This document shows positions 18,251 to 28,002 of a stretch of DNA of 64,000 nucleotides, piece by piece. A model generated the notes under the pieces. That model saw nothing but the letters and a program-made list of their open reading frames with translations. It made no database searches and was not told where the DNA came from. The stretch is from NCBI GenBank assembly GCA_963706905.1, contig CAVPNY010000011.1, forward strand, positions 248,001 through 312,000. The letters run 5' to 3'. Position numbers and translations under genes: made by a program. The stretch is from CAVPNY01 sp963706905 (lineage in GTDB: Bacteria > Chloroflexota > Anaerolineae > Anaerolineales > UBA4823). Within the stretch, counting starts at the first letter, position 1; each line of letters opens with the position of its first letter.

Positions 18251-21202
18251 ATGGTTTATTCCCCAAATATTTATAAGACAATTCAATATTTTTACGCTGC
18301 AAGCAAATCTGATCAAGCGATGGAACGAGAGATCGTCGCTTATTTTGACGCGCTGGCTGAACAGATTGTGTCCCAGATCGGTCCTGGCTCTGTTCTGGTA
18401 GTCGGAGGTAAGGGCCACTATTTGGTGAGTGCTCTCCGCGCGCAAGATGTCCAGGCATTTGGAGGACACGAACCCGGGCTGAAACTGGATGATCTGCCAG
18501 AAGCGGTAAGGCCTTTCTATGGAGCTGGAGCCTTTTCCAAACCCTTCCCCAGAAATTACGATTTGATTGTATGCCTGGAAATATTTCCCCAATTAAGTTT
18601 CGAGGAAGCTGAGCAAGCTTGCAGGAAAATTTGTGCATCAACCAACGATGTCCTGTTTTCTGCTACGCCATATGGGGTTAAAGGAAGAACTGATTTAATC
18701 ATCCAGTTTCCAGGGGAGTGGGCTGCATTATTCGCAAGGCAAGATTTCCTCCCCGATTTGAATTTCTCAGGCAAATCCATAAGCCCCTGGGCATTTCGGT
18801 TTCTTAAGGCGGCAACAGGCTTGAATGCCTTGTCACAAGTATATCTGCAGAGGATTTGGGAGTTAGAGCAGCAAGTTCAGGCCCAGCGAGGTTATCTTAT
18901 CGAACAGGGCAACGAGCTGGCGCTCAAAGAGATGGAATTGCTCCAGGCGAACCAGCAAATTGTATTTAAGGTTCGGGAAAATGAAGATATCCTGAACAGC
19001 CGGAGCTGGCGGACGATGCAGAAGTTTCAAAATGTCCGGCTAAAGTTAATACCGATTGGCAGCAGACAAGAAAAATGGATGATCTCTTTCTCTGGTTGGC
19101 TGCGTCTTTGGCGACGGGAGGGAACACGATCCTTTTTATCCAGAACATATGACATCGTATCCTGGAAAGTAAGGGTGGCTTTCCTGAGATTTCGATCTGG
19201 TGGGAGGTTTTCCAGCCGTTCTGCCCAAATCGAAGCTGTGCCACAACAACTGGTTTCTTCTTACCATACCGGGCAAGTTGATATCGTAGTCTGCGTTCAC
19301 AATGCTTTAGAGGACGTCCAAATCTGCCTCGATTCCATTGTGCTACAAACTTCGCAACCATATTCTTTGATTCTCGTTGACGATGGCAGCGATGGACCCA
19401 CCAAAGAATTGCTTGAACGTTTTTCATCAGAACATGGTGCGACTCTGATCCGAATTGAACAGGCCAATGGTTATACCCGGGCAGCGAATCGGGGGATGAA
19501 ATTAGCCCAAAGTGATTTTGTTGTTTTATTGAACAGCGATACGATCGTTACATCCGGATGGCTAGACCGGATGGTGACCTGTGCGGAGTCGGATGAAAAA
19601 GTTGGCATCGTCAGTCCGCTTTCCAACACGGCTTCCTGGCAGTCCATTCCGGAGATAGAATCACACGGAGATTGGGCGAGTAATCCATTGCCACAAGGTG
19701 TATCCGTTGAAAAGATGGGCAGGCTGGTCGATAAGTATTCAGGGTACCTTTTTCCGAAATTGCCGTTCTTAAATGGCTTTTGCCTGATGATCCGCAGAGA
19801 AGTCATTAATCAAATTGGCTACTTTGACGAAGAGCTTTTTGGCGATGGTTACGGGGAGGAGAACGATTATTGTCTGAGGGCCCGAAAGGCCGGATGGGCG
19901 CTGGCTTTAGCCGATCAGGCATTTATTTTCCATGCTCAATCGAAGAGCTATTCATCCGAGCGAAGAAAGCAGCTTGCTGAGCAAGCTGGAAAAACTCTGG
20001 CGAAGAAGTATGGTCAGCGAACTATCGATCTGGGAGTAGATGTCTGTCGCAACAGCCCGGTGCTTGAAGGTATTCGAGCTCGTAGTCAGATCATCTTCCA
20101 GCGTGAGGAGCTAATCGAAAAAGGGGAAAGAAAATTCGCTGGAAAACGAATCCAGTTCGTATTACCGATTGAGGTGGCAAGCGGGGGAGGAAATGTTGTA
20201 ATCACGGAAGCACGTGTCATGCGCGCTATGGGGGTCGAAGTTGGCATCCTGAACCTGAAAACCCATACTGTGGGATTTACTGAGGCATATCCCAACTTGG
20301 ACTTGCCTGTGACGTACGTTGATGTTGATGAAATCAGTGAAATTACCAAGGAGTATGACGCGGTTGTAGCCACCTTTAACCCGAGTGTTGGGTGGATGAT
20401 GCCCCAATCGCAGTTGCCCTCGAAGACGATCCTGGGTTATTATGTCCAGGATTTTGAGCCATATTTCTATCCGGTGGATAGCGAAGGTTATCACAGGGCA
20501 TTGGAATCCTATACATTAATCCCAGGCCTGCGTCGCATGACAAAAACCGAATGGGTGCGTCAGGAATTGCGTAACCAGATCGGTGTAAAGAGTCAGGTGG
20601 TTGGGCCGAGTTTCAATATAGATCTGTTTCGACCCCGCCCAAGACTGGATTCGGATTGGCCGGATAGGCCGCTGCGCATTGCTGCGATGGTCCGCACCAG
20701 CTCAGCGTATCGCGCTCCCAGGGAGACTATGGAAACATTAAAATTGGCCTCCCGTAAATTTGGTGGGGGGATTGAAATCATAATATTTGGAACTAGCTTG
20801 GAGGATCCAGAATTCAACGCTATACCGAATGATTTTGCCTGGAGTCTTGCGGGGATGCTCACCCAACAAAAAATGGCGAATTTACTCAATGAGGTAGATA
20901 TTTTTATAGATTTCTCGACTTACCAGGCAATGGGTCTAACCGCACTGGAAGCGATGGCTTGTGGAGTGGCGGTGATTGTTCCAATGAGGGGTGGAATAAA
21001 CGAGGTTGCCAAGGATCATGTGAACAGCCTGATAATCGACACGGCTTCAGCGGAATCCCGCTGGGGAGCTTTGAAACAATTAATTGAGGATCATGAATTA
21101 CGCCGAAAGTTGCAAAGGAATGCGTTGAGAGATGTCTGTGATTTTTACCCTGAAGGACCAGCTTTCCGTATTTTGAGTGCTCTATTCGAGAGATCGGACT
21201 GA
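18251..21202 (+). CDS. Large fused glycosyltransferase: methyltransferase-like region, coiled coil, GT2, GT4
   Basis: The 983-aa protein has four visible parts. Residues ~1-200 look like a Class I methyltransferase fold (SVLVVGGKGHYLVSAL, NYDLIVCLEIFPQLS), with the usual SAM-binding glycines partly degenerate. Residues ~204-250 form a likely coiled coil. Residues ~343-600 are a GT2 domain (VDIVVCVHNALEDV, LILVDDGSDG, LLNSDTIV). Residues ~632-970 are a GT4/GT1-like domain (QFVLPIEVASGGGNVV, ALEAMACGVAVIV). Such a chain could extend, branch or cap a polysaccharide in one polypeptide. GTG 18248 is an alternative start. It follows rfbD directly, so one domain may be a rhamnosyltransferase (inference). 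Confidence 0.8.
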   Translation: MVYSPNIYKTIQYFYAASKSDQAMEREIVAYFDALAEQIVSQIGPGSVLVVGGKGHYLVSALRAQDVQAFGGHEPGLKLDDLPEAVRPFYGAGAFSKPFPRNYDLIVCLEIFPQLSFEEAEQACRKICASTNDVLFSATPYGVKGRTDLIIQFPGEWAALFARQDFLPDLNFSGKSISPWAFRFLKAATGLNALSQVYLQRIWELEQQVQAQRGYLIEQGNELALKEMELLQANQQIVFKVRENEDILNSRSWRTMQKFQNVRLKLIPIGSRQEKWMISFSGWLRLWRREGTRSFLSRTYDIVSWKVRVAFLRFRSGGRFSSRSAQIEAVPQQLVSSYHTGQVDIVVCVHNALEDVQICLDSIVLQTSQPYSLILVDDGSDGPTKELLERFSSEHGATLIRIEQANGYTRAANRGMKLAQSDFVVLLNSDTIVTSGWLDRMVTCAESDEKVGIVSPLSNTASWQSIPEIESHGDWASNPLPQGVSVEKMGRLVDKYSGYLFPKLPFLNGFCLMIRREVINQIGYFDEELFGDGYGEENDYCLRARKAGWALALADQAFIFHAQSKSYSSERRKQLAEQAGKTLAKKYGQRTIDLGVDVCRNSPVLEGIRARSQIIFQREELIEKGERKFAGKRIQFVLPIEVASGGGNVVITEARVMRAMGVEVGILNLKTHTVGFTEAYPNLDLPVTYVDVDEISEITKEYDAVVATFNPSVGWMMPQSQLPSKTILGYYVQDFEPYFYPVDSEGYHRALESYTLIPGLRRMTKTEWVRQELRNQIGVKSQVVGPSFNIDLFRPRPRLDSDWPDRPLRIAAMVRTSSAYRAPRETMETLKLASRKFGGGIEIIIFGTSLEDPEFNAIPNDFAWSLAGMLTQQKMANLLNEVDIFIDFSTYQAMGLTALEAMACGVAVIVPMRGGINEVAKDHVNSLIIDTASAESRWGALKQLIEDHELRRKLQRNALRDVCDFYPEGPAFRILSALFERSD

Positions 21203-21204
21203 AC

Positions 21205-22260
21205 ATGCCCCGAAGAAACGTTCATGTGATTTATGAACACGGCCATGATAATCGTCCTTTCGGTAGCGCATCAATCCGTCTGCTACGCCCATTGTCTTAC
21301 CCACCGATCAAAGAAAAATTTGAGGTTTTCTTTGGAACGGCTTATGAGGGAAAGCCCGCTGATATCGTTATCCTGGATCGCCTTTGGCGACCAGATGTCA
21401 CGCTCCCGTTGGTAGAGAAGCTGGTAGAGTCTATCCACCGATCAGGAGCTAAGCTGATTTACACTCTCGATGATAATCTGCTTGAGCTGCCAATCCACCA
21501 GCAGGACCTGCTCACCGCAGAGCGTAGCCAGACCGTTAAATTCTTGCTGTCACACGCCGATCAGGTGTGGGTGACCACCCTGGCATTAAAAGAAAGATTC
21601 TTGGAATATTCATCCAGTATAAAAATTCTTCAAAATACATTGGATGAACGGCTACTGGCTCCCCGTTTGAAAAGTTTGGATCATCCCGAATTTCCAAAGA
21701 GGCGATTGGTTATCGGGATGATGGGGACATATACGCATGACGATGATTTGCTCATTATCTTACCTGCGTTGAAAGAAGTTCATAAACACCATCCGAATCG
21801 AGTTGAGTTCCAATTTCTCGGTGCTATTCTTCGGGATGAGACGCGGGATCAGCTAAGTGGGCTGTCGGTTCGTTTCCTTCGGCCGAATGCAGTAGCGGGT
21901 GAATATCCCCTGTTTATGTTATGGTTTACTAGTCAGATTCGTTGGGATATCGCTCTCGCGCCTCTCCAAATAACGCCATTCAACCGGTATAAATCAGACA
22001 TCAAATTTTTAGATTACTGCGCGATCGGAGCCGCGGGGGTCTTTACCCGGATGCCTGTGTACGAGGAGAGTGTGCGGGATCGCTTGACCGGGATGCTGGT
22101 TGATAACCAACCGGAAAGCTGGTCCCAGGCATTCGAAGAGCTGCTTGGGGATGATGAATTAATGTTGGCGATCAGTCGTAATGCGACCCAATACCTGTTT
22201 TCAGAGCGAATCCTGGCTTACCATTACCAGGATTGGATTAAGGCTTTGGAATCAGTTTAG
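21205..22260 (+). CDS. Glycosyltransferase, GT4/GT1-like
   Basis: The 351-aa protein starts two bases after the preceding stop. It contains KLIYTLDDNLLELP, VIGMMGTYTHDDDL and a C-terminal FLDYCAIGAAGVFTRMPVY resembling the nucleotide-binding half of GT-B enzymes, where an E/D-rich loop holds the sugar nucleotide. It probably acts with the large fused enzyme upstream. It ends 29 bases before a gene on the opposite strand. Confidence 0.75.
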   Translation: MPRRNVHVIYEHGHDNRPFGSASIRLLRPLSYPPIKEKFEVFFGTAYEGKPADIVILDRLWRPDVTLPLVEKLVESIHRSGAKLIYTLDDNLLELPIHQQDLLTAERSQTVKFLLSHADQVWVTTLALKERFLEYSSSIKILQNTLDERLLAPRLKSLDHPEFPKRRLVIGMMGTYTHDDDLLIILPALKEVHKHHPNRVEFQFLGAILRDETRDQLSGLSVRFLRPNAVAGEYPLFMLWFTSQIRWDIALAPLQITPFNRYKSDIKFLDYCAIGAAGVFTRMPVYEESVRDRLTGMLVDNQPESWSQAFEELLGDDELMLAISRNATQYLFSERILAYHYQDWIKALESV

Positions 22261-22289
22261 ATTAGCGGCTTTGGCGGCTATTTGATCGA

Positions 22290-23843
22290 CTAACGATCGG
22301 AGAATTCCTGTTCAGCCCTTGAAGGTTTATCAATAAAGAAATCAAGCCACAGTTTTAATAAATACCCGATTGCGATCAGGGCAATGAACATCACCATTAA
22401 TGTCCGGCCGTTGCTCGTCTGGATATTCTTATTTTGAAGCCAGTAGATATCGTAATTCCTGGGTATGGTGAAGTTCCCCCAGCCCGTCAATAACGGTGAG
22501 TATTGGGGTAGGAAATTGTAATCTCCCTGAGTAATAACATGTGGCGGTAAATCAAACGCTCCATAAAACCCAAGAAAATTAAAGAACAATCCTTTAAGAG
22601 CGATCATCGCTCCTAAAATGATCAACATACCGAACAGAGTGAAGCGGATAAATTTTGGGTATTTATCGAGCGCATCAAATCCAAGAAAAGCCAGTAAGGT
22701 CAAATAAGGAAGGATTGGGATGAAGAATCGAGGTCCCCAGGATAATCCAGCTCCCCAATCCTTCCATGTTGAATAGAGTAAAAGTGATCCAATGATAAAA
22801 CTAGTTAATACCCAAGCCAACCATCTGTCAGTATGGAAAAGTTTACAGAGGCCGGTACAGCTAAGAATGGTCAATGGAAAGAATAAAAGAATTCCTCTTC
22901 CGGGGCTGATCAGATTGCCGATCAAAGCCGTGGATATACTTTTTAAATTAAACTCAAATTCCGAACCTGGGTAATAGCCCGTACTGAACCATGATCCAAA
23001 TCGTAAATAATTGAAATATTGGTTAATGAGAAAAAAAACGATAATTGGCACACCAAAACATAGTAAATTCTTGATTTGGTGAGTAATAATTAGATTTGGT
23101 TTAGGATCAGCATTGCTACGAAGGAAGAATACAGCAACAAGCAGGATTGGTACCAAAATCAAGAGTTCTGTCCTGGCCAGAATTACAATACCGAACGATA
23201 TACCTGCAACGACCAGGTTTATTAATCCATTATCCCTCGCTCTAAGTAGAAAAAGAAACATTAACAACAAGAATAAGGAAGCAAGAGGCTGGGCAAAGTC
23301 GAATTTTGCATAGGCTGTCGCGGGAGAAGCCAGGGCAAATATCAAGGCAACTGCAGTGGCTTTCTTCAATGAAAATCCTAATCGCACGCAAAGCAGATAA
23401 AGAATGACAGCTGAGAAGGCAGTGATCATTGGGTTGAGCACTGAACTATATAGATAAGGACGATTCTCAAGTAGACCGGGGTTATGCGTCAAATCGGGAT
23501 TAAATGGTATCTTGCTAATTAAATCGTCACCTCGAAAAACCGTCAGAGATAGGATTGCCAGGATCGGCATGTAAAAAAGTGATAAGCCAATTGGCCAATG
23601 TCCAACAGCAAAATCTTCTCCCCAGCGCACTGGAGGATCCATGATGAATGAGTGGTCGAATAGAAGTGCTTTTGAGTATTGATACATAACCACTCCATCG
23701 ATCGAGTAATGATGTCCTGACCATGTAATGGCGTAGATCAATAAACAGGTCAAGAAAATCACCACAATATGACCAGACCTACGAAACAGGTCTGGTCTAA
23801 TACCTCGAAATTGATTTGACCAGAAATTTAGTTTCCAAATCAT
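22290..23843 (-). CDS. GT-C fold integral membrane protein
   Basis: The 517-aa protein has about 11 hydrophobic spans. The first external loop (HHYSIDGVVMYQYSKAL, then VGHWPIGLSLFYMP) follows the pattern of PMT-like glycosyltransferases found in Chloroflexi and Actinobacteria. It is the only - strand gene in the 40-kb glycan locus and is more AT-rich in appearance than its neighbours, hinting at separate acquisition. It diverges from the 901-aa enzyme across a 152-base spacer that must hold both promoters. Confidence 0.7.
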   Translation of the reverse strand: MIWKLNFWSNQFRGIRPDLFRRSGHIVVIFLTCLLIYAITWSGHHYSIDGVVMYQYSKALLFDHSFIMDPPVRWGEDFAVGHWPIGLSLFYMPILAILSLTVFRGDDLISKIPFNPDLTHNPGLLENRPYLYSSVLNPMITAFSAVILYLLCVRLGFSLKKATAVALIFALASPATAYAKFDFAQPLASLFLLLMFLFLLRARDNGLINLVVAGISFGIVILARTELLILVPILLVAVFFLRSNADPKPNLIITHQIKNLLCFGVPIIVFFLINQYFNYLRFGSWFSTGYYPGSEFEFNLKSISTALIGNLISPGRGILLFFPLTILSCTGLCKLFHTDRWLAWVLTSFIIGSLLLYSTWKDWGAGLSWGPRFFIPILPYLTLLAFLGFDALDKYPKFIRFTLFGMLIILGAMIALKGLFFNFLGFYGAFDLPPHVITQGDYNFLPQYSPLLTGWGNFTIPRNYDIYWLQNKNIQTSNGRTLMVMFIALIAIGYLLKLWLDFFIDKPSRAEQEFSDR

Positions 23844-23966
23844 ATTCGCCCCTTGGAGAGCTCAGATAATTGCCGGCAGTTGATGTTGCAGAAAACAAGG
23901 ATCGAGGCGGAATATATCGGTCATCGATTATAACATCGCTACAAAAGCGGTAAGAAGTCCCTAACC

Positions 23967-23999
23967 ATGGAAGCCATCATGAGTTTTAATTTCCAATGA
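23967..23999 (+). other. Possible 10-codon leader ORF overlapping the next start
   Basis: ATG 23967 opens a 10-codon frame (MEAIMSFNFQ) whose TGA overlaps the ATG of the 901-aa glycosyltransferase gene (ATGA at 23996-23999). The large gene has no evident ribosome binding site, so re-initiation from this mini-frame could supply one. It may equally be chance. Confidence 0.3.
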
Positions 24000-26701
24000 T
24001 CGTTTATTACATTCCTGAAAATGTGCGGGTTAATAAGCTTCAGAACCGCCCTGTACTATCAACCCAGGAAGGCGGTCTGGTCGCAATCGACACGACTTTG
24101 CTCTCACTATGGCAGTATGCTAACGGGAAAGATCTGTCCGCGATCCTGGCGGGTTTTCAAACCCCTGAGGCAAATCCAGATTTGACTCGGGCCGGATTGG
24201 CATGCTTGGCTGAAGCAGGGTTGCTGAAGCGAAGTCAAGAAGTAAAAGGAAGCTCTTCCAAGGCGCTTGCTGGTGCACTGGTATCGGTGGTCATAGTGGC
24301 TTACAATAGCCGAGAATGGTTAGGGGAGTGCCTTCCTTCGCTTTCTGCACAAACTTATTCCCCGATTGAAGTAGTTATTGTAGATAATGGATCAGTAGAT
24401 GACTCAACAAGCTGGGTGCAAGCCCTTTTTCCTCAGGTGAGATTAGTGCGCCAGGAGGAAGTAGTCACTTTTGCTAGGGCTACGAATCTGGGTGTGGCAG
24501 CTGCAAAAGGCGATTTTTTCCTTCTTCTGAATCCCGATGTAAGGCTTGAGGATGACGCTGTTGCTCAGTTGGTAGAGACTGCTCAAACAAATCCGGTTTG
24601 TGCAGCAGTTGGTGCCAAGCTTAAATTCTGGTGGGCGCCTGCCTTCCTAAACGGTCTTGGGAACCGGGTTGGGGCTTTCTCTTGGGGGACAGACAATGGA
24701 TTAGGCCATCTAGACCTCGGGCAGTTTGACAATTGGGAGGAGCTTCCATCCGCCTGTTACGCGGCTACCATGATCTCCCGGGATGCCTGGGAAAATGTCG
24801 GTCCTGCAGACGAAGGTTTCCCGATGTACTATGAAGATTCGGAGTGGTCTTATCGCGCTCGTCTACTGGGCTACAAGGTCTACGCTGCACCTAAATCTGT
24901 TGTCTACCATGCCTTCGGAGGAAGAGTTCCTGGAGGCCAGGCTAGCAATCTCTCAGCGACCAAACTCACCAACGTGGTTTATGGTCGGTTGCGTTTTTCG
25001 ATTAAGCTGCTTGACAGGTATTTAGGTCGTTTTCTACGTAATTATTTTATCGAAGATGGGACCAACCTGCTTCGCTACCTTTTACATGGAAACTGGGCTA
25101 TGTCGCGTGCTTATCTGAGAGGCTGGTACAAACTTGGAAATGATTTGCCAAGGATATTGGCTGAGCGCAAATCATTGAGGCCTCGCAGAGTTATTTCTGA
25201 TAAATCTCTATTCGATTTGCAAAATGATGTGCCCGTGACATTAGCCTGGAATGGGCTGCCGGAACTAACCTGGGATATTATCCAAAGTCATTATCTTCCG
25301 CTTATGCTTTCAAGAAGGACCCGACCGATGACTGAATTTGATCCATCCGAACGTCGCCCGCATTTGTTAATTGTGAGTCACGATGTCGTTGATGTAAATA
25401 TGGCAGGACCAGGGATGCGTTATCTGGAAATGGCGCGTGCCTTGAATAGTGATCTGGATGTCACTCTAGCAATCCCCTCAGAGACTACCCTAGAGATAGC
25501 TAATCTAAGAATTGTACGCTATTGGGAAGACCGTCCCGCAAGCCTGCAAGTGCTGGTAGAGAATTGTGATGTTGTGTTGATCTCCGGTTATCTGGTTGAA
25601 AAATTCCCCTTCTTGGCGAACACTCGGGCCAAACTCGTTGTCGATCTTTACGACCCTTTCGTCCTGGAAAATCTACATTATTACTTGAACGAACCGATCC
25701 AGGCTCAAGAAAGCCTGAACCATACGGCGATTGGAATCACAAATCACCTGGCTAAAATTGGTGATTTCTTCATCTGTGGGAATGAGCGCCAACGGGATTA
25801 TTGGATGGGTGTGTTGACGGCCAATGGGCGTACCAACCCGCGTAACTTTATCAAAGACCCAACTCTACGCAATTTGATTGATATTGTCGGCATTGGCTTT
25901 CCTAGCCGTGAACCGCGTCAGCGACCATTTCTGCGAGGAATCCATCCTCAGGTTCCCCCTGAATCTCGCATTGTCCTGTGGGGAGGGGGGATATGGAACT
26001 GGTTGGATCCAATAACCCTGGTGCAAGCCTGGCCTCAGGTGATCAATCAGCATCCTGAAGCGCGCCTGGTTTTCCTGGGAACTCGTCACCCTAATCCCCT
26101 AGTCCCTCGACATGAAATGGCAGAAAAAACCGAAAAAATCGCGGCTGAGATCGGAGAGAAAGATCATTCGATAATTTTCTTTGAGTGGCTTTCATATGAA
26201 GATCGTGAGTCGCTATTATGCGAGGCGGATATTGGAGTTACTTTGCATCCTATTCATGTGGAAACACGATTTTCTCTCCGTACACGCGTGCTTGACTATC
26301 TATGGGCAAGACTGCCCGTTTTGATCACCGAGGGGGATATAACCAGCGAGTGGGTGCGGCAGTATGGTCTCGGTGAGGTTGTACCTGCTCACGACGTGAA
26401 TTCAGTCGCCAGAAGTTTGAATGCAATATTAGATCGGTCTAAAGAGAGTTGGTCACCTTCTTTTGATCCGTTACGCGAATCGCTGCATTGGTCAGAGGTG
26501 GTTACGCCCCTCCTTCAATATTGCCGGGAAGGGAACTATGCCCCTGACCGCCAGGACCGAGGTCTCTTGCAGGAAATACCGGATCCGCCTGGTCTGAAAG
26601 CCGGGTTTACGCGGGCGAGATATATCTTGCGAACCGAAGGAATTGGGATATTGCTTCATCGCAGTTGGCGGTATCTTCAATGGCGTTTATCGCGAATATA
26701 G
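23996..26701 (+). CDS. Fused glycosyltransferase with N-terminal PqqD-like domain (PqqD-like, GT2, GT4)
   Basis: Three parts are visible in 901 aa. Residues ~1-85 (RPVLSTQEGGLVAIDTTLLSLWQYANGKD, ending in a helical LAEAGLLKR) resemble the small winged-helix PqqD/RRE-type fold seen in peptide-modifying systems. Residues ~96-330 are a GT2 domain (VSVVIVAYNSREW, VVIVDNGSVDDS, LLLNPDVRLEDD). Residues ~452-840 form a GT-B domain starting RPHLLIVSHDVVDVNMAGPG and ending with an LDYLWARLPVLITEGD nucleotide-binding loop. It could add two different sugars. The role of the N-terminal domain is not known; acceptor recognition is a guess. Confidence 0.78.
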   Translation: MIVYYIPENVRVNKLQNRPVLSTQEGGLVAIDTTLLSLWQYANGKDLSAILAGFQTPEANPDLTRAGLACLAEAGLLKRSQEVKGSSSKALAGALVSVVIVAYNSREWLGECLPSLSAQTYSPIEVVIVDNGSVDDSTSWVQALFPQVRLVRQEEVVTFARATNLGVAAAKGDFFLLLNPDVRLEDDAVAQLVETAQTNPVCAAVGAKLKFWWAPAFLNGLGNRVGAFSWGTDNGLGHLDLGQFDNWEELPSACYAATMISRDAWENVGPADEGFPMYYEDSEWSYRARLLGYKVYAAPKSVVYHAFGGRVPGGQASNLSATKLTNVVYGRLRFSIKLLDRYLGRFLRNYFIEDGTNLLRYLLHGNWAMSRAYLRGWYKLGNDLPRILAERKSLRPRRVISDKSLFDLQNDVPVTLAWNGLPELTWDIIQSHYLPLMLSRRTRPMTEFDPSERRPHLLIVSHDVVDVNMAGPGMRYLEMARALNSDLDVTLAIPSETTLEIANLRIVRYWEDRPASLQVLVENCDVVLISGYLVEKFPFLANTRAKLVVDLYDPFVLENLHYYLNEPIQAQESLNHTAIGITNHLAKIGDFFICGNERQRDYWMGVLTANGRTNPRNFIKDPTLRNLIDIVGIGFPSREPRQRPFLRGIHPQVPPESRIVLWGGGIWNWLDPITLVQAWPQVINQHPEARLVFLGTRHPNPLVPRHEMAEKTEKIAAEIGEKDHSIIFFEWLSYEDRESLLCEADIGVTLHPIHVETRFSLRTRVLDYLWARLPVLITEGDITSEWVRQYGLGEVVPAHDVNSVARSLNAILDRSKESWSPSFDPLRESLHWSEVVTPLLQYCREGNYAPDRQDRGLLQEIPDPPGLKAGFTRARYILRTEGIGILLHRSWRYLQWRLSRI

Positions 26702-26717
26702 CCAGCGACCAGCTATT

Positions 26718-27964
26718 ATGAAAATTTTGCACATTACCCAGGGTTATTATCCAGCCATCGGGGGAACAGAATGGCTGGTACAACGAGTATCAGAAGAATT
26801 AGTCCGACAATTTGGCGACGAAGTCACTGTCTTTACGACAAATTGTTACAATGGCGAAGGTTTTTTTACACCGGACGCTCCGCGCATGCCGGTAGGTTGG
26901 GACGATATTAATGGAGTAAAAGTGCGGCGCTTTCCGGTGTCGAGCCGTACCAGCCAATTATTACGGTTTCCCCAAGCAGTGGCATATAATCTTGGTCTTC
27001 CTGGGAACCAGTATTTACGGGCATGGGCCAGTGGACCGATCATTCCCGGGTTGATGAAAGCAATTCAAGAATACCCTGTGGACATTATCATGGCTTCTTC
27101 TTTCCCGCTTCTACATATGTTTTCTGCGCAACAAGCAGCCAGGATATCCAAGCGTCCCTGTGTGTTTAGTGGTGGATTACATCCGCTTGATACGTGGGGA
27201 TTTCAAAGGCCGATGATCTATCGGGCTATCCGAGAGGCGACTCACTATATCGCCTATACTGAGTTTGAGGCTCAATACGTGATTCAACGCGGCGCTCCAC
27301 CTGAGCGAGTTAGCTCGATCGGGGTTGGTGTAGATGTAGAACCCTTTGAACGGGTTAAAAGGAGGATGCCAAATCTCGCCTTGGGTTGGTGGGGAAACCA
27401 GTAGTTGGGTTTGTGGGACAACTTGGTGCTTTTAAGGGTGTCGATACCCTTGTAAAAGCAATGCCCATCGTGTGGAGCGTTTATCCGGAAGTCTACCTGC
27501 TTATTGCTGGCGCTCGGACATTATTCAGTGATCAACTGGAAAAGTTGGTTAACCAGTTACCAGAAACCGATCGCAAAAAGGTGATATTACGTTACAACTT
27601 CTCTGAAGAAGAGAAACCCTGGTTATTCTCTGCCGTGGATATTTTTGCCTATCCTTCTGGTTATGAATCATTTGGGATTGCCTTTTTAGAGGCTTGGTCA
27701 TGCAACAATCCTGTGATCGGTTGCCGGCGTGGCGCAATCCCCTGGGTAGTCCATGCCGGTCGCGATGGGTTGCTTGTCGAGTTTCGGAAAGAGAAAAAGT
27801 TGGCGGAGGCGATTATCCTGTTGCTGGCAAATCCTGCGTGGGCGCAGATTTTGGGGGAAGCTGGTCATCAGAAGGTGCTGAGGCGCTACACCTGGCCAAT
27901 AATTGCCCGGCGGTTCAGGGAGACTTATGAATTATCGATAGACGGCTCAGGGGCAAATCATTAA
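26718..27964 (+). pseudogene. GT4 glycosyltransferase split by a -1 frame change
   Basis: The first part (26718-27404) has the GT4 N-terminal domain (MKILHITQGYYPAIGGTEW, GVGVDVEPF). The second (to 27964) has the C-terminal donor domain (VVGFVGQLGAFKGVDTLVKA, SGYESFGIAFLEAWSCNNPV). The two are complementary halves of one ~415-aa enzyme. Frame 1 ends at TAG 27402-27404, and the rest is in the -1 frame. The switch point contains GGGAAAC at 27392-27398 in exactly the G GGA AAC phase of a -1 slippery heptamer. It may be a disabled gene, a one-base sequence error, or a programmed frameshift. Listed as broken because the simplest readings are the first two. Confidence 0.75.
27392..27398 (+). other. 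Candidate -1 ribosomal slippery heptamer GGGAAAC
   Basis: The zero frame reads TGG GGA AAC CAG TAG; slipping back one base gives GGG AAA CCA GTA GTT, which enters the conserved donor domain of the GT4. A stem-loop follows at 27428-27459 (GCTTTTAAGGGT pairs with ACCCTT and AAAAGC around a 2-base bulge). It is ~30 bases away, farther than usual for stimulators. Confidence 0.35.
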
Positions 27965-28002
27965 AAAAAACTAACATTTCTATTAAGTAAATCTCGCGAT
28001 TT

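Noticed and set aside
27386..27964. Independent glycosyltransferase gene starting at TTG 27386
   Set aside because: It holds only the C-terminal half of a GT4, with the N-terminal half in the adjacent frame directly upstream. It is better read as part of one broken or frameshifted gene.
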